A DNA stretch of 63,704 nucleotides, taken from NCBI RefSeq assembly GCF_029813835.1, contig NZ_JARVKV010000032.1, forward strand, positions 1 through 63,704. Reading direction: 5' to 3'. Of the stretch, positions 18,659 to 27,121 are shown in pieces (positions within the stretch are counted from its first letter, which is position 1; each line of letters opens with the position of its first letter). Position numbers and translations under genes: made by a program. The notes beneath the pieces were generated by a model that ran no database searches, was not told where the DNA came from, and worked only from the letters and a program-made list of their open reading frames with translations. The DNA comes from Streptomyces sp. DH37. GTDB taxonomy: Bacteria; Actinomycetota; Actinomycetes; Streptomycetales; Streptomycetaceae.

Positions 18659-19429
18659 GTGTCCCTGGCCGTACGAGTCATCCCCTGCCTGGACGTGGAC
18701 GGCGGCCGGGTCGTCAAGGGGGTCAACTTCCAGAACCTGCGCGACGCCGGCGACCCGGTCGAGATGGCCAAGGTGTACGACGCGGAGGGCGCCGACGAGC
18801 TGACCTTCCTCGACATCACCGCCTCCTCCGGTGACCGCGAGACCACCTACGACGTGGTGCGCCGCACCGCCGAGCAGGTCTTCATCCCGCTGACCGTGGG
18901 CGGCGGCGTGCGCACCGCCGAGGACGTGGACAGGCTGCTGCGCGCGGGCGCCGACAAGGTGGGCGTCAACACCGCCGCCATCGCCCGCCCGGAGCTGATC
19001 CGGGAGATCGCCGAACGCTTCGGCAGCCAGGTGCTGGTGCTGTCGGTGGACGCCCGCCGCTGCCCGGAGGGGACGGTGACGCCGTCCGGCTTCGAGGTCA
19101 CCACGCACGGCGGCCGGCGCGGCACCGGCATCGACGCGGTGGAGTGGGCGCACCGGGCGGCCGGACTGGGCGCCGGGGAGATCCTGCTGAACTCCATGGA
19201 CGCCGACGGCACCAAGGACGGCTACGACATCCCCCTGATCGGCGCCGTCCGCAAGCACGTCACCATCCCCGTCATCGCCTCCGGCGGCGCGGGGAAGCTC
19301 GCCGACTTCCCCCCGGCGGTGGAGGCGGGCGCGGACGCGGTGCTCGCCGCGAGCATCTTCCACTTCGGCGACCTGCGCATCGGCCAGGTCAAGGACGTCC
19401 TGCGCACGGCGGGCCACCCGGTGCGCTGA
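18659..19429 (+). CDS. hisF: Imidazole glycerol phosphate synthase, cyclase subunit
   Basis: 256-aa (beta-alpha)8 cyclase that joins PRFAR and HisH-derived ammonia into IGP and AICAR. Catalytic Asp12 lies in VIPCLDVDGGRVVKG and the second aspartate in LLNSMDADGTKDGYD near residue 180; ASGGAGKL is a phosphate-binding loop. The GTG directly abuts the preceding TAA. Its last 41 bp overlap the 3' end of the convergent metallo-beta-lactamase gene. Confidence 0.97.
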   Translation: MSLAVRVIPCLDVDGGRVVKGVNFQNLRDAGDPVEMAKVYDAEGADELTFLDITASSGDRETTYDVVRRTAEQVFIPLTVGGGVRTAEDVDRLLRAGADKVGVNTAAIARPELIREIAERFGSQVLVLSVDARRCPEGTVTPSGFEVTTHGGRRGTGIDAVEWAHRAAGLGAGEILLNSMDADGTKDGYDIPLIGAVRKHVTIPVIASGGAGKLADFPPAVEAGADAVLAASIFHFGDLRIGQVKDVLRTAGHPVR

Positions 19430-20231
19430 CGCGCGCCGGAGTCGTTCCGCCGTCGGGCCCGTCCGGTCGGTGCCCGGTCCGTGCCCGGTTCGCGGTCTCC
19501 GCGGCTTCCGCGGCTTCCGCGGCTTCCGCGGCCCTTGCGGCCTCCGCCGCTCTCCGCAGGGCCGCGCCTGCGCCGCCGGTGATCGGATCGCCGTGCCCGA
19601 AGCAGGCGGTCTCCGTCTCCAGGGCGGCCAGGCGGCGGAACGACTCCAGCGCGCGGGACCGGTCGAGGTTGAACACCCCCAGCATGGTGTCGCCCCCGAC
19701 GTTCGCCACGGTGTCGCCCGTGAACAGCACGCCGTGCGCGGGCAGGTGGAGCGCGATGCTGCCGTCGGTGTGCCCGGGAGCGGCCACCACCCGGGCTCCG
19801 CCGCCGAAGTCGACCACGTCGCCGTCCTCCAGCTCGCGGTCGACGCGGCACGGCGGAGCCGGGGGCAGGGCGGGCAGGCCGTCGAACAGCTCGCGCTCCC
19901 AGCCGGGCGCGCCGGTGAAGTCCGGCGGCGGGCCCGGCGCCTCGCCCCGGACGACCGGCGCGTCCAGCCGGTGCGCCATGACGGTCGCGCCGGTCAGCTC
20001 CGCGAGTTCGGCGGCGCCGCCGGCGTGGTCCTCGTGGAAGTGGGTCAGGACGATGCGGCCGATGTCCCCGGGGTCGTGCCCCAGCTCGCGGACGGCCGCG
20101 GCGACGGCGGCTCCGGAACCGGCGGTGCCGGTGTCGACCAGTGTCAGCGAACCGGGCTCGTGCCACAGGTACGCCTGTCCGACGGCGAAGGCGAACATGT
20201 GCAGCCCGGGCAGCACCTGGGTGGTCTCCAT
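19389..20231 (-). CDS. Metallo-beta-lactamase-fold hydrolase
   Basis: 280-aa protein with the zinc motif THFHEDHAGG near residue 60, a later HTDGS and FTGDTVANVGG, the order expected for the MBL fold (glyoxalase II-like/unknown thioesterase group). ATG at 20231 gives METTQVLPGLHMF. The C-terminal tail beyond about residue 225 is an AEA-repeat followed by disordered sequence running 41 bp into the hisF 3' end on the other strand; it is probably not part of the catalytic fold. Substrate unknown. Confidence 0.85.
   Translation of the reverse strand: METTQVLPGLHMFAFAVGQAYLWHEPGSLTLVDTGTAGSGAAVAAAVRELGHDPGDIGRIVLTHFHEDHAGGAAELAELTGATVMAHRLDAPVVRGEAPGPPPDFTGAPGWERELFDGLPALPPAPPCRVDRELEDGDVVDFGGGARVVAAPGHTDGSIALHLPAHGVLFTGDTVANVGGDTMLGVFNLDRSRALESFRRLAALETETACFGHGDPITGGAGAALRRAAEAARAAEAAEAAEAAETANRARTGHRPDGPDGGTTPARVSAPGGPPCAGRP
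19492..19545. repeat. Six tandem 9-bp units
   Basis: Six head-to-tail copies of a GCGGCTTCC-type 9-mer (the middle three identical) encode an Ala-Glu-Ala repeat in the tail of the metallo-beta-lactamase gene. In-frame length variation between strains would be tolerated. Confidence 0.85.
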
Positions 20232-20346
20232 GCCGCGAACCCAAGCACGCCGGCCGCCGCCGTACCACCGCCGCACCGCGCCGTCCGCCGACGGCGCAAA
20301 CGGAGGGGCACGGTACGGATGCGGCGCGGACGGCGCGGCGCCGGGC

Positions 20347-21546
20347 TCACACGGGCACGCGCAGGCCGTGCGCCCAGGCCACCAGCGTCGCGTACTGCTC
20401 TGCCGGGGAGCGCCCCTCCCCGCCGGGAGCGCCGCCGGGGACCGGCTCCCGCGGGGGTTCCCGGAGGGGCTCCTGGAAGAAGAACGCCAGCTCCGGCACC
20501 GGCCCCCGGACGCCCGCCCGGTCGGCCAGCGCCATGAGCCGGGCGAGGTCGAGCACCAGGGGGGCGGCCAGCGCCGGCTCGCAGCCCTGCCAGGTGAAGC
20601 GCAGCGCCATCGGGACGCCCAGGAAGCCCTCGAAGGACACCTGGTCCCGGGCGGCCCGCCGTCCGCTGCCCTCGCCACCGTCACCGCCGCCGTCACTGCC
20701 CCCGTGACTGCCGCTGCCCCCGTCACTGTCACCGCCACCGCCGCGCCCGTCCGTACGGCCGTCGGACCAGGAGCTCACGGACAGCGCCCGCTGGGCGAAC
20801 ATCGGCGCCAGCACCGACTTCAGCAGTGCCCCGCCGGTCCTGCCGTCGCCGCCCGCGTACGGCAGCTCCCGCTCGGCCGCCAGCTCCCGCAGGGCCGGGG
20901 GCCGCAGGCCGGCCGGGGAGGTGAGGTCGACGTAGGGGCAGTCCGCCCGCAGCGCGGCGCAGGCGTACAGGGAGGCGTCGGACAGGACGTCCTCCCCGGC
21001 CGCCAGGGCCCGCCGCAGCGCGGGCAGCGAGGCGTGCGCCGGGTGGCGCGGCACGCCCGGGCCCGGGGAGGCAACGTTGACCACGACGACGCGGTCCAGA
21101 CCCAGCCGCAGCCGGAACGAGGAGATGTCGCCGGCCAGCCTCCGGATCGCCTCCTCCTGGGTCTCCCGGCCGTCCCGGGGCCCCCGGCCGCCGGGGCCGT
21201 CCCCGGCCCCGGTCGCCCCGGGCCGGACCTCCTCCTCAGCGGCGAGCAGTCCGTCGCGCACCAGCCGGGGCAGGCCCGGCGGCATGACGCCCTCCCCGGC
21301 GAGCCGCTCCGCCCGCTCCACCAGGGGGGTCTCCCCGATGTCGTGTCCGCCGAAGACCAGGTCGTCGAAGCGGGGCAGGTCGAGGCGGGAGAGCTCGCGC
21401 TGGGCGGTGACGCACCCCGTGGGCCGCACCAGGCCCGCGCACAGCGCCGCCGTGCCCGCGATCGTGGTGACCGCCACCGAGCCGCGCGCGCCCACCAGCC
21501 AGACGCCGGTGGTGCCCCGCCCGCCGCGCGTGTCCCACACCGTCAC
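20347..21546 (-). CDS. Divergent inositol-3-phosphate synthase-like protein
   Basis: 399-aa protein with an N-terminal Rossmann start (GVWLVGARGSVAVTTIAG), FGGHDIGETPLVERAERLA, VVVNVASPGPG and a GALLKSVLAPMFAQR stretch that align in order with myo-inositol-1-phosphate synthase motifs. A Gly/Asp/Ser low-complexity insert (about residues 255-290) interrupts the C-terminal part, and the end of the catalytic region (SFEGFLGVPMALRFTW) differs from true synthases. It could act on another sugar phosphate. GTG start at 21546 abuts the NAD-binding strand. Fold fairly sure, reaction unsure. Confidence 0.65.
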   Translation of the reverse strand: MTVWDTRGGRGTTGVWLVGARGSVAVTTIAGTAALCAGLVRPTGCVTAQRELSRLDLPRFDDLVFGGHDIGETPLVERAERLAGEGVMPPGLPRLVRDGLLAAEEEVRPGATGAGDGPGGRGPRDGRETQEEAIRRLAGDISSFRLRLGLDRVVVVNVASPGPGVPRHPAHASLPALRRALAAGEDVLSDASLYACAALRADCPYVDLTSPAGLRPPALRELAAERELPYAGGDGRTGGALLKSVLAPMFAQRALSVSSWSDGRTDGRGGGGDSDGGSGSHGGSDGGGDGGEGSGRRAARDQVSFEGFLGVPMALRFTWQGCEPALAAPLVLDLARLMALADRAGVRGPVPELAFFFQEPLREPPREPVPGGAPGGEGRSPAEQYATLVAWAHGLRVPV

Positions 21547-22184
21547 AGCGACCCCTCCCCGCGGCCGGCCCGGAGGCGGCGGGCGTTGCGGTTGCCACGT
21601 ACGGCAAAGCCCCCGGGGGGCATCTCCGCGAAGGGCGGGTGAACCGTGGCGCGCCCGCCGGTCTTTCCGGGGAGGGACGCGGGGCGCGGTGCCGCGGCAC
21701 CGGCCGCCGCCGGATCCCCGGTCGCCGCGGGCGTTCGTGAAATCTGCCGTCTTATGGCCTCGCGCACCATGGAATTTCCCTTCGGGGTGGGCAGGGGCCG
21801 GAGGCGGGGACGCCGGGGAGGGTGCCGGAACCCGTCGGTCCTCCGGCCGCCGGACGGGCCGGCGTCCTCAACGTAGGAGGTCGGTTGTCCCGGTTTCGTG
21901 GGAGCGCGGTCCCAAGAGGTCCCGGTCGAGGGGCCGTACGGTGCGGTCCGGGCCGGGGGAGCGGGGGGCGGCACCCGTCCGGATGCCTTACGGGTAACTA
22001 TCGTTTCACGCCACTTCCGTCCCCGGGCCGAGCGCCCGTCACGTCCCGCTGTCGCATGGAAACCGTTTGTGACGGCCCGGAAAAATGCCTGATCAGCGGT
22101 GCCGAGGGGTGGCCGAATCCGCTCTCTGGAAAGGGTCTCGGCTGTATTAATGTTCGAGACTCAGATGAATTGGGGGAACCTTTC
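21547..22184. other. Long non-coding stretch with lower GC part
   Basis: About 640 bp without a gene I can support. From about 21985 to 22200 the GC content drops visibly (for example the bases around 22081-22170) relative to the surroundings, suggesting promoter or regulatory DNA for the gene(s) downstream. I found no riboswitch, tRNA or clear -10/-35 pair. Confidence 0.45.
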
Positions 22185-22712
22185 ATGGCGACGCCCGGGG
22201 GTCGTAGGACCGGACGGCTCAGGCGCCGGGAAGTGAAGCCGGGGGACGAGTCACTGAACCGGGGTTTGAGGCCGAAATCGTTCAAGGCAAAAACAATGAA
22301 GCCGTCGCAGGGGCTCAATGAGAGCAGAGGCGTCCGGCCGGGAAGGCGCGAAATCGACGACGGGCCGCACCGGCGGCGGAAACACCCGATTTCCGCCAGG
22401 GAAGAGGAGCGCCGCCGCCCGCCGACCGGGGCGGCGAGCGGGACGGGACGGCTCGTCGGCCGGGTCCGCCGCGTCGTCGGCGTTCCGAGACCCCCGGAGC
22501 CGACGGCCGCACCGGAGCCGGCGGTCTACCGCGCCGCGTCCGGGGGCGTGGCCGACGCGCTGCGGCACGCTTCGGCGTCCGCCGCCGCCCCGCAACCGGC
22601 CTCCATCGGCCGGCGGGCCGGGGAACCGGGCGGCAGCCGCGTCGTACCATCCCGTCCGGACACCGTGCGGGGCGCCCTCGTCGGGGCCGTGCCGCCGTGG
22701 GGGAGCCGATGA
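22185..22712 (+). CDS. Candidate basic protein coupled to the response regulator
   Basis: A possible 175-aa ORF, MATPGGRRTGRLRRREV at the start, very rich in Arg, Pro and Gly and with no domain I recognise. In favour: GGGGGA at 22172-22177 lies 7 nt before the ATG, third positions are largely G/C, and its TGA overlaps the ATG of the response regulator (ATGA), a typical coupling. Against: low complexity, and any open frame here would look GC3-rich. It could equally be leader DNA. Confidence 0.3.
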   Translation: MATPGGRRTGRLRRREVKPGDESLNRGLRPKSFKAKTMKPSQGLNESRGVRPGRREIDDGPHRRRKHPISAREEERRRPPTGAASGTGRLVGRVRRVVGVPRPPEPTAAPEPAVYRAASGGVADALRHASASAAAPQPASIGRRAGEPGGSRVVPSRPDTVRGALVGAVPPWGSR

Positions 22713-23380
22713 CGATCCGGGTCTTCCTCGTCGACGACCACCCGATGTTCCGGGCCGGGGCCCGCCACACGGTGGAGAGCGTGGACGACATGGACGTGGT
22801 GGGCGAGGCCGCCACCGGGGAGGAGGCCATCCGGGCCCTGGGCGGGGGAGAGGTGGCGGCGGACGTCGTCCTGATGGACCTCGGCCTGCCCGACTGCTCG
22901 GGCACCGAGGCCACCCGGAGGATCACCTCCACGCCACCGGACCGGGCCGACGCCCCGCGGACGCCGAGGGTGCTGATGCTGTCGGCGCTGGAGGAGGACG
23001 ACGCGGTGATATCGGCGCTCCGCGCCGGGGCACGCGGCTACGTGGTCAAGGGGGCGCCCCGCGAGGAGCTGCTGAGGGCCGTGCGCACGGTGGCCGACGG
23101 GGGAGCGGTGTTCAGCCCGTTCGTCGCGGACCGGCTGGGCGACTACTTCTCCGCCGTCCACGACATGCCCGGCCGGGCGGCCTTCCCCCAACTCACCAAC
23201 CGGGAACGCCAGGTGCTCGACCTGCTCGCCCGCGGCTACGGCAACCGGCGGATCGCCCGGGAGCTGGTCCTGTCGGACAAGACCGTCCGCAACCACATCT
23301 CCCACATCTTCGCCAAGCTCCAGGTCACCGACCGCATGGCCGCGGCCGCCCGGGCCCGCGAGGCGGGACTGGGCGGCTGA
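22709..23380 (+). CDS. NarL/FixJ-type response regulator
   Basis: 223-aa regulator. The receiver domain has FLVDDHPMF near residue 5, the phospho-acceptor aspartate in VVLMDLGLPDC near 57 and the conserved lysine in YVVKGAP near 110. The C-terminal LuxR-type helix-turn-helix (about 158-215) reads LTNRERQVLDLLARGYGNRRIA. The ATG at 22709 is used; a GTG four codons upstream is in frame. No histidine kinase gene is adjacent, so it is an orphan regulator here. Targets unknown. Confidence 0.9.
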   Translation: MTIRVFLVDDHPMFRAGARHTVESVDDMDVVGEAATGEEAIRALGGGEVAADVVLMDLGLPDCSGTEATRRITSTPPDRADAPRTPRVLMLSALEEDDAVISALRAGARGYVVKGAPREELLRAVRTVADGGAVFSPFVADRLGDYFSAVHDMPGRAAFPQLTNRERQVLDLLARGYGNRRIARELVLSDKTVRNHISHIFAKLQVTDRMAAAARAREAGLGG

Positions 23381-23449
23381 GGGCGGCGGGGCCGGAAGGG
23401 CGGCGGGGAGAGCGGAAGGGGGGGAGGACCGCCCGCGGGGCGTGACGCG

Positions 23450-24082
23450 TCACAGGCCGAGCTTCGCCCCGCGCACCCGCTCCACGGCCTTCTCGTCGCC
23501 CTCCAGCTCCACGCGCGCCGCGTCCTGCCGGCCGGAGGCGAAGAGCAGCAGCTCGCCCGGCTCGCCCGTGGCGGTGACCACGGGGGCGCCCTTGCGGGCC
23601 ACCGCCACCTGCCCGTTGGTGCGGCGCAGCACCAGGCCGACCGGGCACCGGCGGCCGTAGGCGCGGGCGGTGGTCTCCAGCCGCCGCCACAGGGCGTCGG
23701 CGAAGACCGGGTCGATCTCGCGCGGCGTCCAGTCCGGCCGGGCCCGCCGCACGTCCTCGGCGTGGACGAAGAACTCCACGGTGTTGGCCGCCTCGTCGAC
23801 CTGCTTGAGCGCGAAGGGGGACATCCGCGGCGGCCCGGTGCGGATGAGCTGGATCAGCTCCTCGTACGGCTTGGCCGCGAACTCCTGCTGGACGCGCTCC
23901 AGTCGGGGCTGCAACGCCTTGACGAGTATCCCGCCGGCCGCGTCCGCGCGGCGCTCGCGCACCACGACGTGGGCCGCCAGCTCCCTGGTGCGCCAGCCCT
24001 CGCACAGGGTGGGCGCCTCGGGTCCGGAACTCTCCAACAGGTCGGCGAGCAGAAGGCGTTCGCGCCGGGCGTGGGTCGACAT
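23450..24082 (-). CDS. TIGR03085-like DinB/MDMPI-fold protein
   Basis: 210-aa protein beginning MSTHARRERLLLADLLE, then LCEGWRTRELAAHVVVRER, where the histidine fits the metal-binding position of the mycothiol-dependent maleylpyruvate isomerase/DinB fold, and EFFVHAEDVRRARP with a second histidine. I recall an actinobacterial family of this layout as TIGR03085. A metal-dependent, possibly mycothiol-dependent, enzyme is the family inference; the reaction is unknown. Confidence 0.8.
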   Translation of the reverse strand: MSTHARRERLLLADLLESSGPEAPTLCEGWRTRELAAHVVVRERRADAAGGILVKALQPRLERVQQEFAAKPYEELIQLIRTGPPRMSPFALKQVDEAANTVEFFVHAEDVRRARPDWTPREIDPVFADALWRRLETTARAYGRRCPVGLVLRRTNGQVAVARKGAPVVTATGEPGELLLFASGRQDAARVELEGDEKAVERVRGAKLGL

Positions 24083-24131
24083 ACGGCCACCCTACGGCCG
24101 TGCGCCGACCCACGCCACGCGCCGCACCCGG

Positions 24132-24989
24132 TCAGCCGGGAAGAGGCGCGTCCAGATCCGGGCCGTCCAGCTGGTTGCTGAGCGTCAGGGAGCAGGAGAT
24201 CTGGTCCTCGCCGCGGTTGTACGTCGGGAGCGCCGGATAGATCGCGTAGTAGTAGTACGTCTTGCCGCTGGGCATCCGGGCCAGCCGCTTCTCGGCGTCC
24301 GCCTTGCACAGCGACATGACCTTCTCCTGCAGCTCCGCCTCGGTGGCGAAGGTGCCGCTGAGCGTCTCGTTGGCGATCACCTCGCCGTCGTGGGCGCCGT
24401 CGCAGGACCGCTCCTCGACCTCGGTGACGCCGCTGCTCAGCGACGGGTGGTCGAAGCAGGTGCCCGGGTCGAGCACCACGTACGGGACGAGGTCGCTGGG
24501 CGACGCCGTCACGTCCGGCGTGGGGACGTCCGGGCTCGCCGGGTCCGTCGGCTCGTCGCTGAGGTCCGGGGAGGGCTCCGTGGCGGCCGGGGTGGTGGGC
24601 GTGCCGCTCGGCCTCGCCCGGTCGTCGCCGCCCTCGCCGTCACCGTCGGCGGCGATGAGCACACCGCCGACGATCAGCCCGGCGACGAGCACCGCGGCGA
24701 TGATGATCGCGGCGACCTTCCCACCGTTGCCCCCGCCGCCTCCGCCCGGCGGGGGAGGGTAGGGACCGGGCGCGCCGGGGCCGCCGGGCGCCCCGGGGTA
24801 GCCGTAGCCGCCGGACTGGCCGGGGGCGCCGGGCGGGCCCGGGTAGCCGTAGCCCCCGGACGGACCGGGGTGGCCGTAACCGCCCGCGGGCGGACCGGGC
24901 TGCTCGGGCGGACCGAAGCCCTGCGGCGGACCGAAACCGCCGCCTGGGCCGGAGTTGTGCGCGCCGTTGGGCGGCGGTGGATAACTCAT
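24132..24989 (-). CDS. Septum-formation-family membrane protein
   Basis: 285-aa protein with three parts: a cytoplasmic Pro/Gly/Tyr-rich head of GYGYPGP-like repeats (about 1-88), one membrane segment (about 91-112), and an extracytoplasmic domain. The domain contains PGTCFDHPSL and VEERSCDGAHDGEVIA, a cysteine pattern I associate with the Septum_form domain of actinobacteria. ATG at 24989. The head is typical of streptomycete membrane proteins with disordered N-termini. Exact role unproven. Confidence 0.72.
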   Translation of the reverse strand: MSYPPPPNGAHNSGPGGGFGPPQGFGPPEQPGPPAGGYGHPGPSGGYGYPGPPGAPGQSGGYGYPGAPGGPGAPGPYPPPPGGGGGGNGGKVAAIIIAAVLVAGLIVGGVLIAADGDGEGGDDRARPSGTPTTPAATEPSPDLSDEPTDPASPDVPTPDVTASPSDLVPYVVLDPGTCFDHPSLSSGVTEVEERSCDGAHDGEVIANETLSGTFATEAELQEKVMSLCKADAEKRLARMPSGKTYYYYAIYPALPTYNRGEDQISCSLTLSNQLDGPDLDAPLPG

Positions 24990-25109
24990 GGCGAAAGGAT
25001 GCCGTACCGCACGGACATGCCAAATCCCGGGTGCGTCACAACCCTGCCACAGCGGGGTGGGCGCCGGTGCGGTGCCGCGCCCCTTGGCCGCCAGAGCCGC
25101 AGCCGCAGC

Positions 25110-25140
25110 CGCACGGCGGCCTTCCCGCAGCCGCCGTGCG
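25110..25140 (+). promoter_or_regulatory. Hairpin upstream of hisI
   Basis: An 11-bp perfect stem (25110-25120 with 25130-25140, 9-nt loop) lies 65 bp before the hisI ATG. It could be a leader hairpin or just part of the divergent promoter region; a CACAAT hexamer at 25194-25199 sits 6 nt before the ATG. Confidence 0.3.
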
Positions 25141-25205
25141 CACCGCCCGTCCCGGCCCGCGGGCGGCTGTCGCGGTCCGCGGCGCGGCGGCGGCACAATG
25201 ACCCC

Positions 25206-25589
25206 ATGCCCCGATCCCCACTCGACCCCGCCGTGGCCGCCCGCCTCAAGCGCAACGCCGACGGCCTGGTGCCCGCCATCGCCCAGCAGTACGACACCGG
25301 TGAGGTGCTGATGCTCGGCTGGATGGACGACGAGGCGCTGCACCGCACCCTCACCACCGGCCGCTGCACGTACTGGAGCCGCAGCCGCGGCGAGTACTGG
25401 GTCAAGGGCGACACCTCCGGGCACGTCCAGCTCGTGAAGTCCGTGGCCCTCGACTGCGACGGCGACACCGTGCTGGTGAAGGTCGACCAGGTGGGCGCCG
25501 CCTGCCACACCGGGGACCGGACCTGCTTCGACGCCGCCGAGCTGCCGCTGGGCGGCGCCGCGGCGCGGGGGGAGGGGAGCCCGGCATGA
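25206..25589 (+). CDS. hisI: Phosphoribosyl-AMP cyclohydrolase
   Basis: 127-aa monofunctional HisI that opens the purine ring of PR-AMP to give ProFAR, the PriA substrate. Marks are YWSRSRGEYWVKGDTSGH, the metal-binding DCDGDTVLVKVDQ and the cysteine pair in GAACHTGDRTCF. It is split from the main his operon by about 5.8 kb and instead overlaps trpE (ATGA). Translation may be leaderless, since no Shine-Dalgarno precedes the ATG. Confidence 0.96.
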   Translation: MPRSPLDPAVAARLKRNADGLVPAIAQQYDTGEVLMLGWMDDEALHRTLTTGRCTYWSRSRGEYWVKGDTSGHVQLVKSVALDCDGDTVLVKVDQVGAACHTGDRTCFDAAELPLGGAAARGEGSPA

Positions 25590-27121
25590 CCGTTCCGGCC
25601 GCCGCCCCCGGCACCTCCCCCGACCTGGACGCCTTCCGCACGCTCGCCAAGGACCGCCGCGTCGTCCCGGTCACCCGCCGCCTGCTCGCCGACGGCGACA
25701 CCCCCATCGCCCTGTACCGCAAGCTCGCCGCCGAGCGCCCCGGCACCTTCCTACTGGAGTCCGCCGAGAACGGCCGCACCTGGTCGCGCTACTCCTTCGT
25801 CGGCGTGCGCACCTCCGCCACGCTCACCGTCCGCGACGGGCAGGCCCACTGGCTGGGCGCCCCGCCGGTCGGCGTCCCCACCGGCGGCGATCCGCTGGCC
25901 GCCCTGCGCGCCACCGTCGAGGCCCTGCACACCCCCCGCGACCTGCACCGGGACGCGGACCTGCCGCCCTTCACCGGGGGCATGGTCGGCTACCTCGCCT
26001 ACGACGTCGTACGCCGCCTGGAGCGCATCGGCGACAGCACCCGCGACGACCTGGGGCTGCCCGAGCTGACCATGATGCTCACCTCCGACCTCGCGGTCCT
26101 CGACCACCGCGACGGCACGGTGCTGCTGATCGCCAACGCCATCAACCACAACGACCTCGACACCGGCGTGGACGAGGCGTACGCCGACGCCGTGCGCCGC
26201 CTGGACGCCATGGCCGCCGACCTCGCCCGCCCCGCGCCCGCCGGAGCCGCCCCGCTCCCGCCGCCGCGGCTGCCCGAGTACACCGCGCTGTGGGGCGGGG
26301 CGGCCTACCGGGAGGCGGTGGAGGACGTCAAGGAGCGCATCCGCGCGGGCGAGGCCTTCCAGGTGGTGCCCTCCCAGCGCTTCCAGACGCCCTGCCCGGC
26401 GAGCGCCCTCGACGTCTACCGCGTGCTGCGCGCCACCAACCCCAGCCCGTACATGTACCTGCTGCGTCTGGACGGCTTCGACGTCGTCGGCTCCAGCCCC
26501 GAGGCCCTGGTGAGGGTCGAGGACGGGCGCGCCATGATGCACCCCATCGCCGGCACCCGCCCGCGCGGCGCGACCCCGCAGGCCGACGCCGCCCTCGCCG
26601 AGGAGCTGCTGGCCGACCCCAAGGAGCGCGCCGAGCACCTGATGCTCGTCGACCTGGGCCGCAACGACCTGGGCCGGGTCTGCGAGCCGGGCAGCGTCGA
26701 GGTCGTGGACTTCATGTCCATCGAGCGCTACAGCCACGTGATGCACATCGTCTCCACGGTCACCGGGCGCCTGGCCGAGGGCCGAACCGCCTTCGACGCG
26801 CTCACCGCCTGCTTCCCGGCCGGCACGCTCTCCGGCGCCCCCAAGCCGCGCGCGATGCAGATCATCGAGGAGCTGGAGCCGACCCGGCGCGGCCTGTACG
26901 GCGGCTGCGTGGGCTATCTGGACTTCGCGGGCGACGCCGACACCGCCATCGCCATCCGCACCGCCCTGCTGCGCGACGGGACGGCCTACGTCCAGGCGGG
27001 CGCCGGGGTCGTCGCCGACTCCGACCCGGCGGCCGAGGACACCGAGTGCCGGAACAAGGCGGCGGCGGTGCTCAGGGCGGTGCACACCGCCGGACGGCTC
27101 GGCGGTAGCGTGGGAGAGTGA
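25586..27121 (+). CDS. trpE: Anthranilate synthase component I
   Basis: 511-aa enzyme converting chorismate plus ammonia to anthranilate, the first committed step to tryptophan. The regulatory site LLESAENGRTWSRYSFVG (Ser of the Trp-feedback pocket) lies near residue 55. Chorismate-binding motifs GSSPEALVRV, PIAGTRPRG and PAGTLSGAPKPRAM follow. No glutaminase domain is fused and no trpG is beside it. It overlaps hisI, so histidine and tryptophan genes share a transcript here. Unlike some actinobacterial trpE genes, no Trp-codon leader peptide precedes it. Confidence 0.96.
   Translation: MTVPAAAPGTSPDLDAFRTLAKDRRVVPVTRRLLADGDTPIALYRKLAAERPGTFLLESAENGRTWSRYSFVGVRTSATLTVRDGQAHWLGAPPVGVPTGGDPLAALRATVEALHTPRDLHRDADLPPFTGGMVGYLAYDVVRRLERIGDSTRDDLGLPELTMMLTSDLAVLDHRDGTVLLIANAINHNDLDTGVDEAYADAVRRLDAMAADLARPAPAGAAPLPPPRLPEYTALWGGAAYREAVEDVKERIRAGEAFQVVPSQRFQTPCPASALDVYRVLRATNPSPYMYLLRLDGFDVVGSSPEALVRVEDGRAMMHPIAGTRPRGATPQADAALAEELLADPKERAEHLMLVDLGRNDLGRVCEPGSVEVVDFMSIERYSHVMHIVSTVTGRLAEGRTAFDALTACFPAGTLSGAPKPRAMQIIEELEPTRRGLYGGCVGYLDFAGDADTAIAIRTALLRDGTAYVQAGAGVVADSDPAAEDTECRNKAAAVLRAVHTAGRLGGSVGE

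Noticed and set aside
20347..21546. Part of an ebo-type gene cluster
   Set aside because: No other ebo-like genes (TatD, UbiA, dehydroquinate-synthase-like) are adjacent.
22500..22712. Remnant of a histidine kinase before the response regulator
   Set aside because: A short ADALRHASASA stretch recalls an N-box, but no other kinase motif is present in any frame, so chance is more likely.
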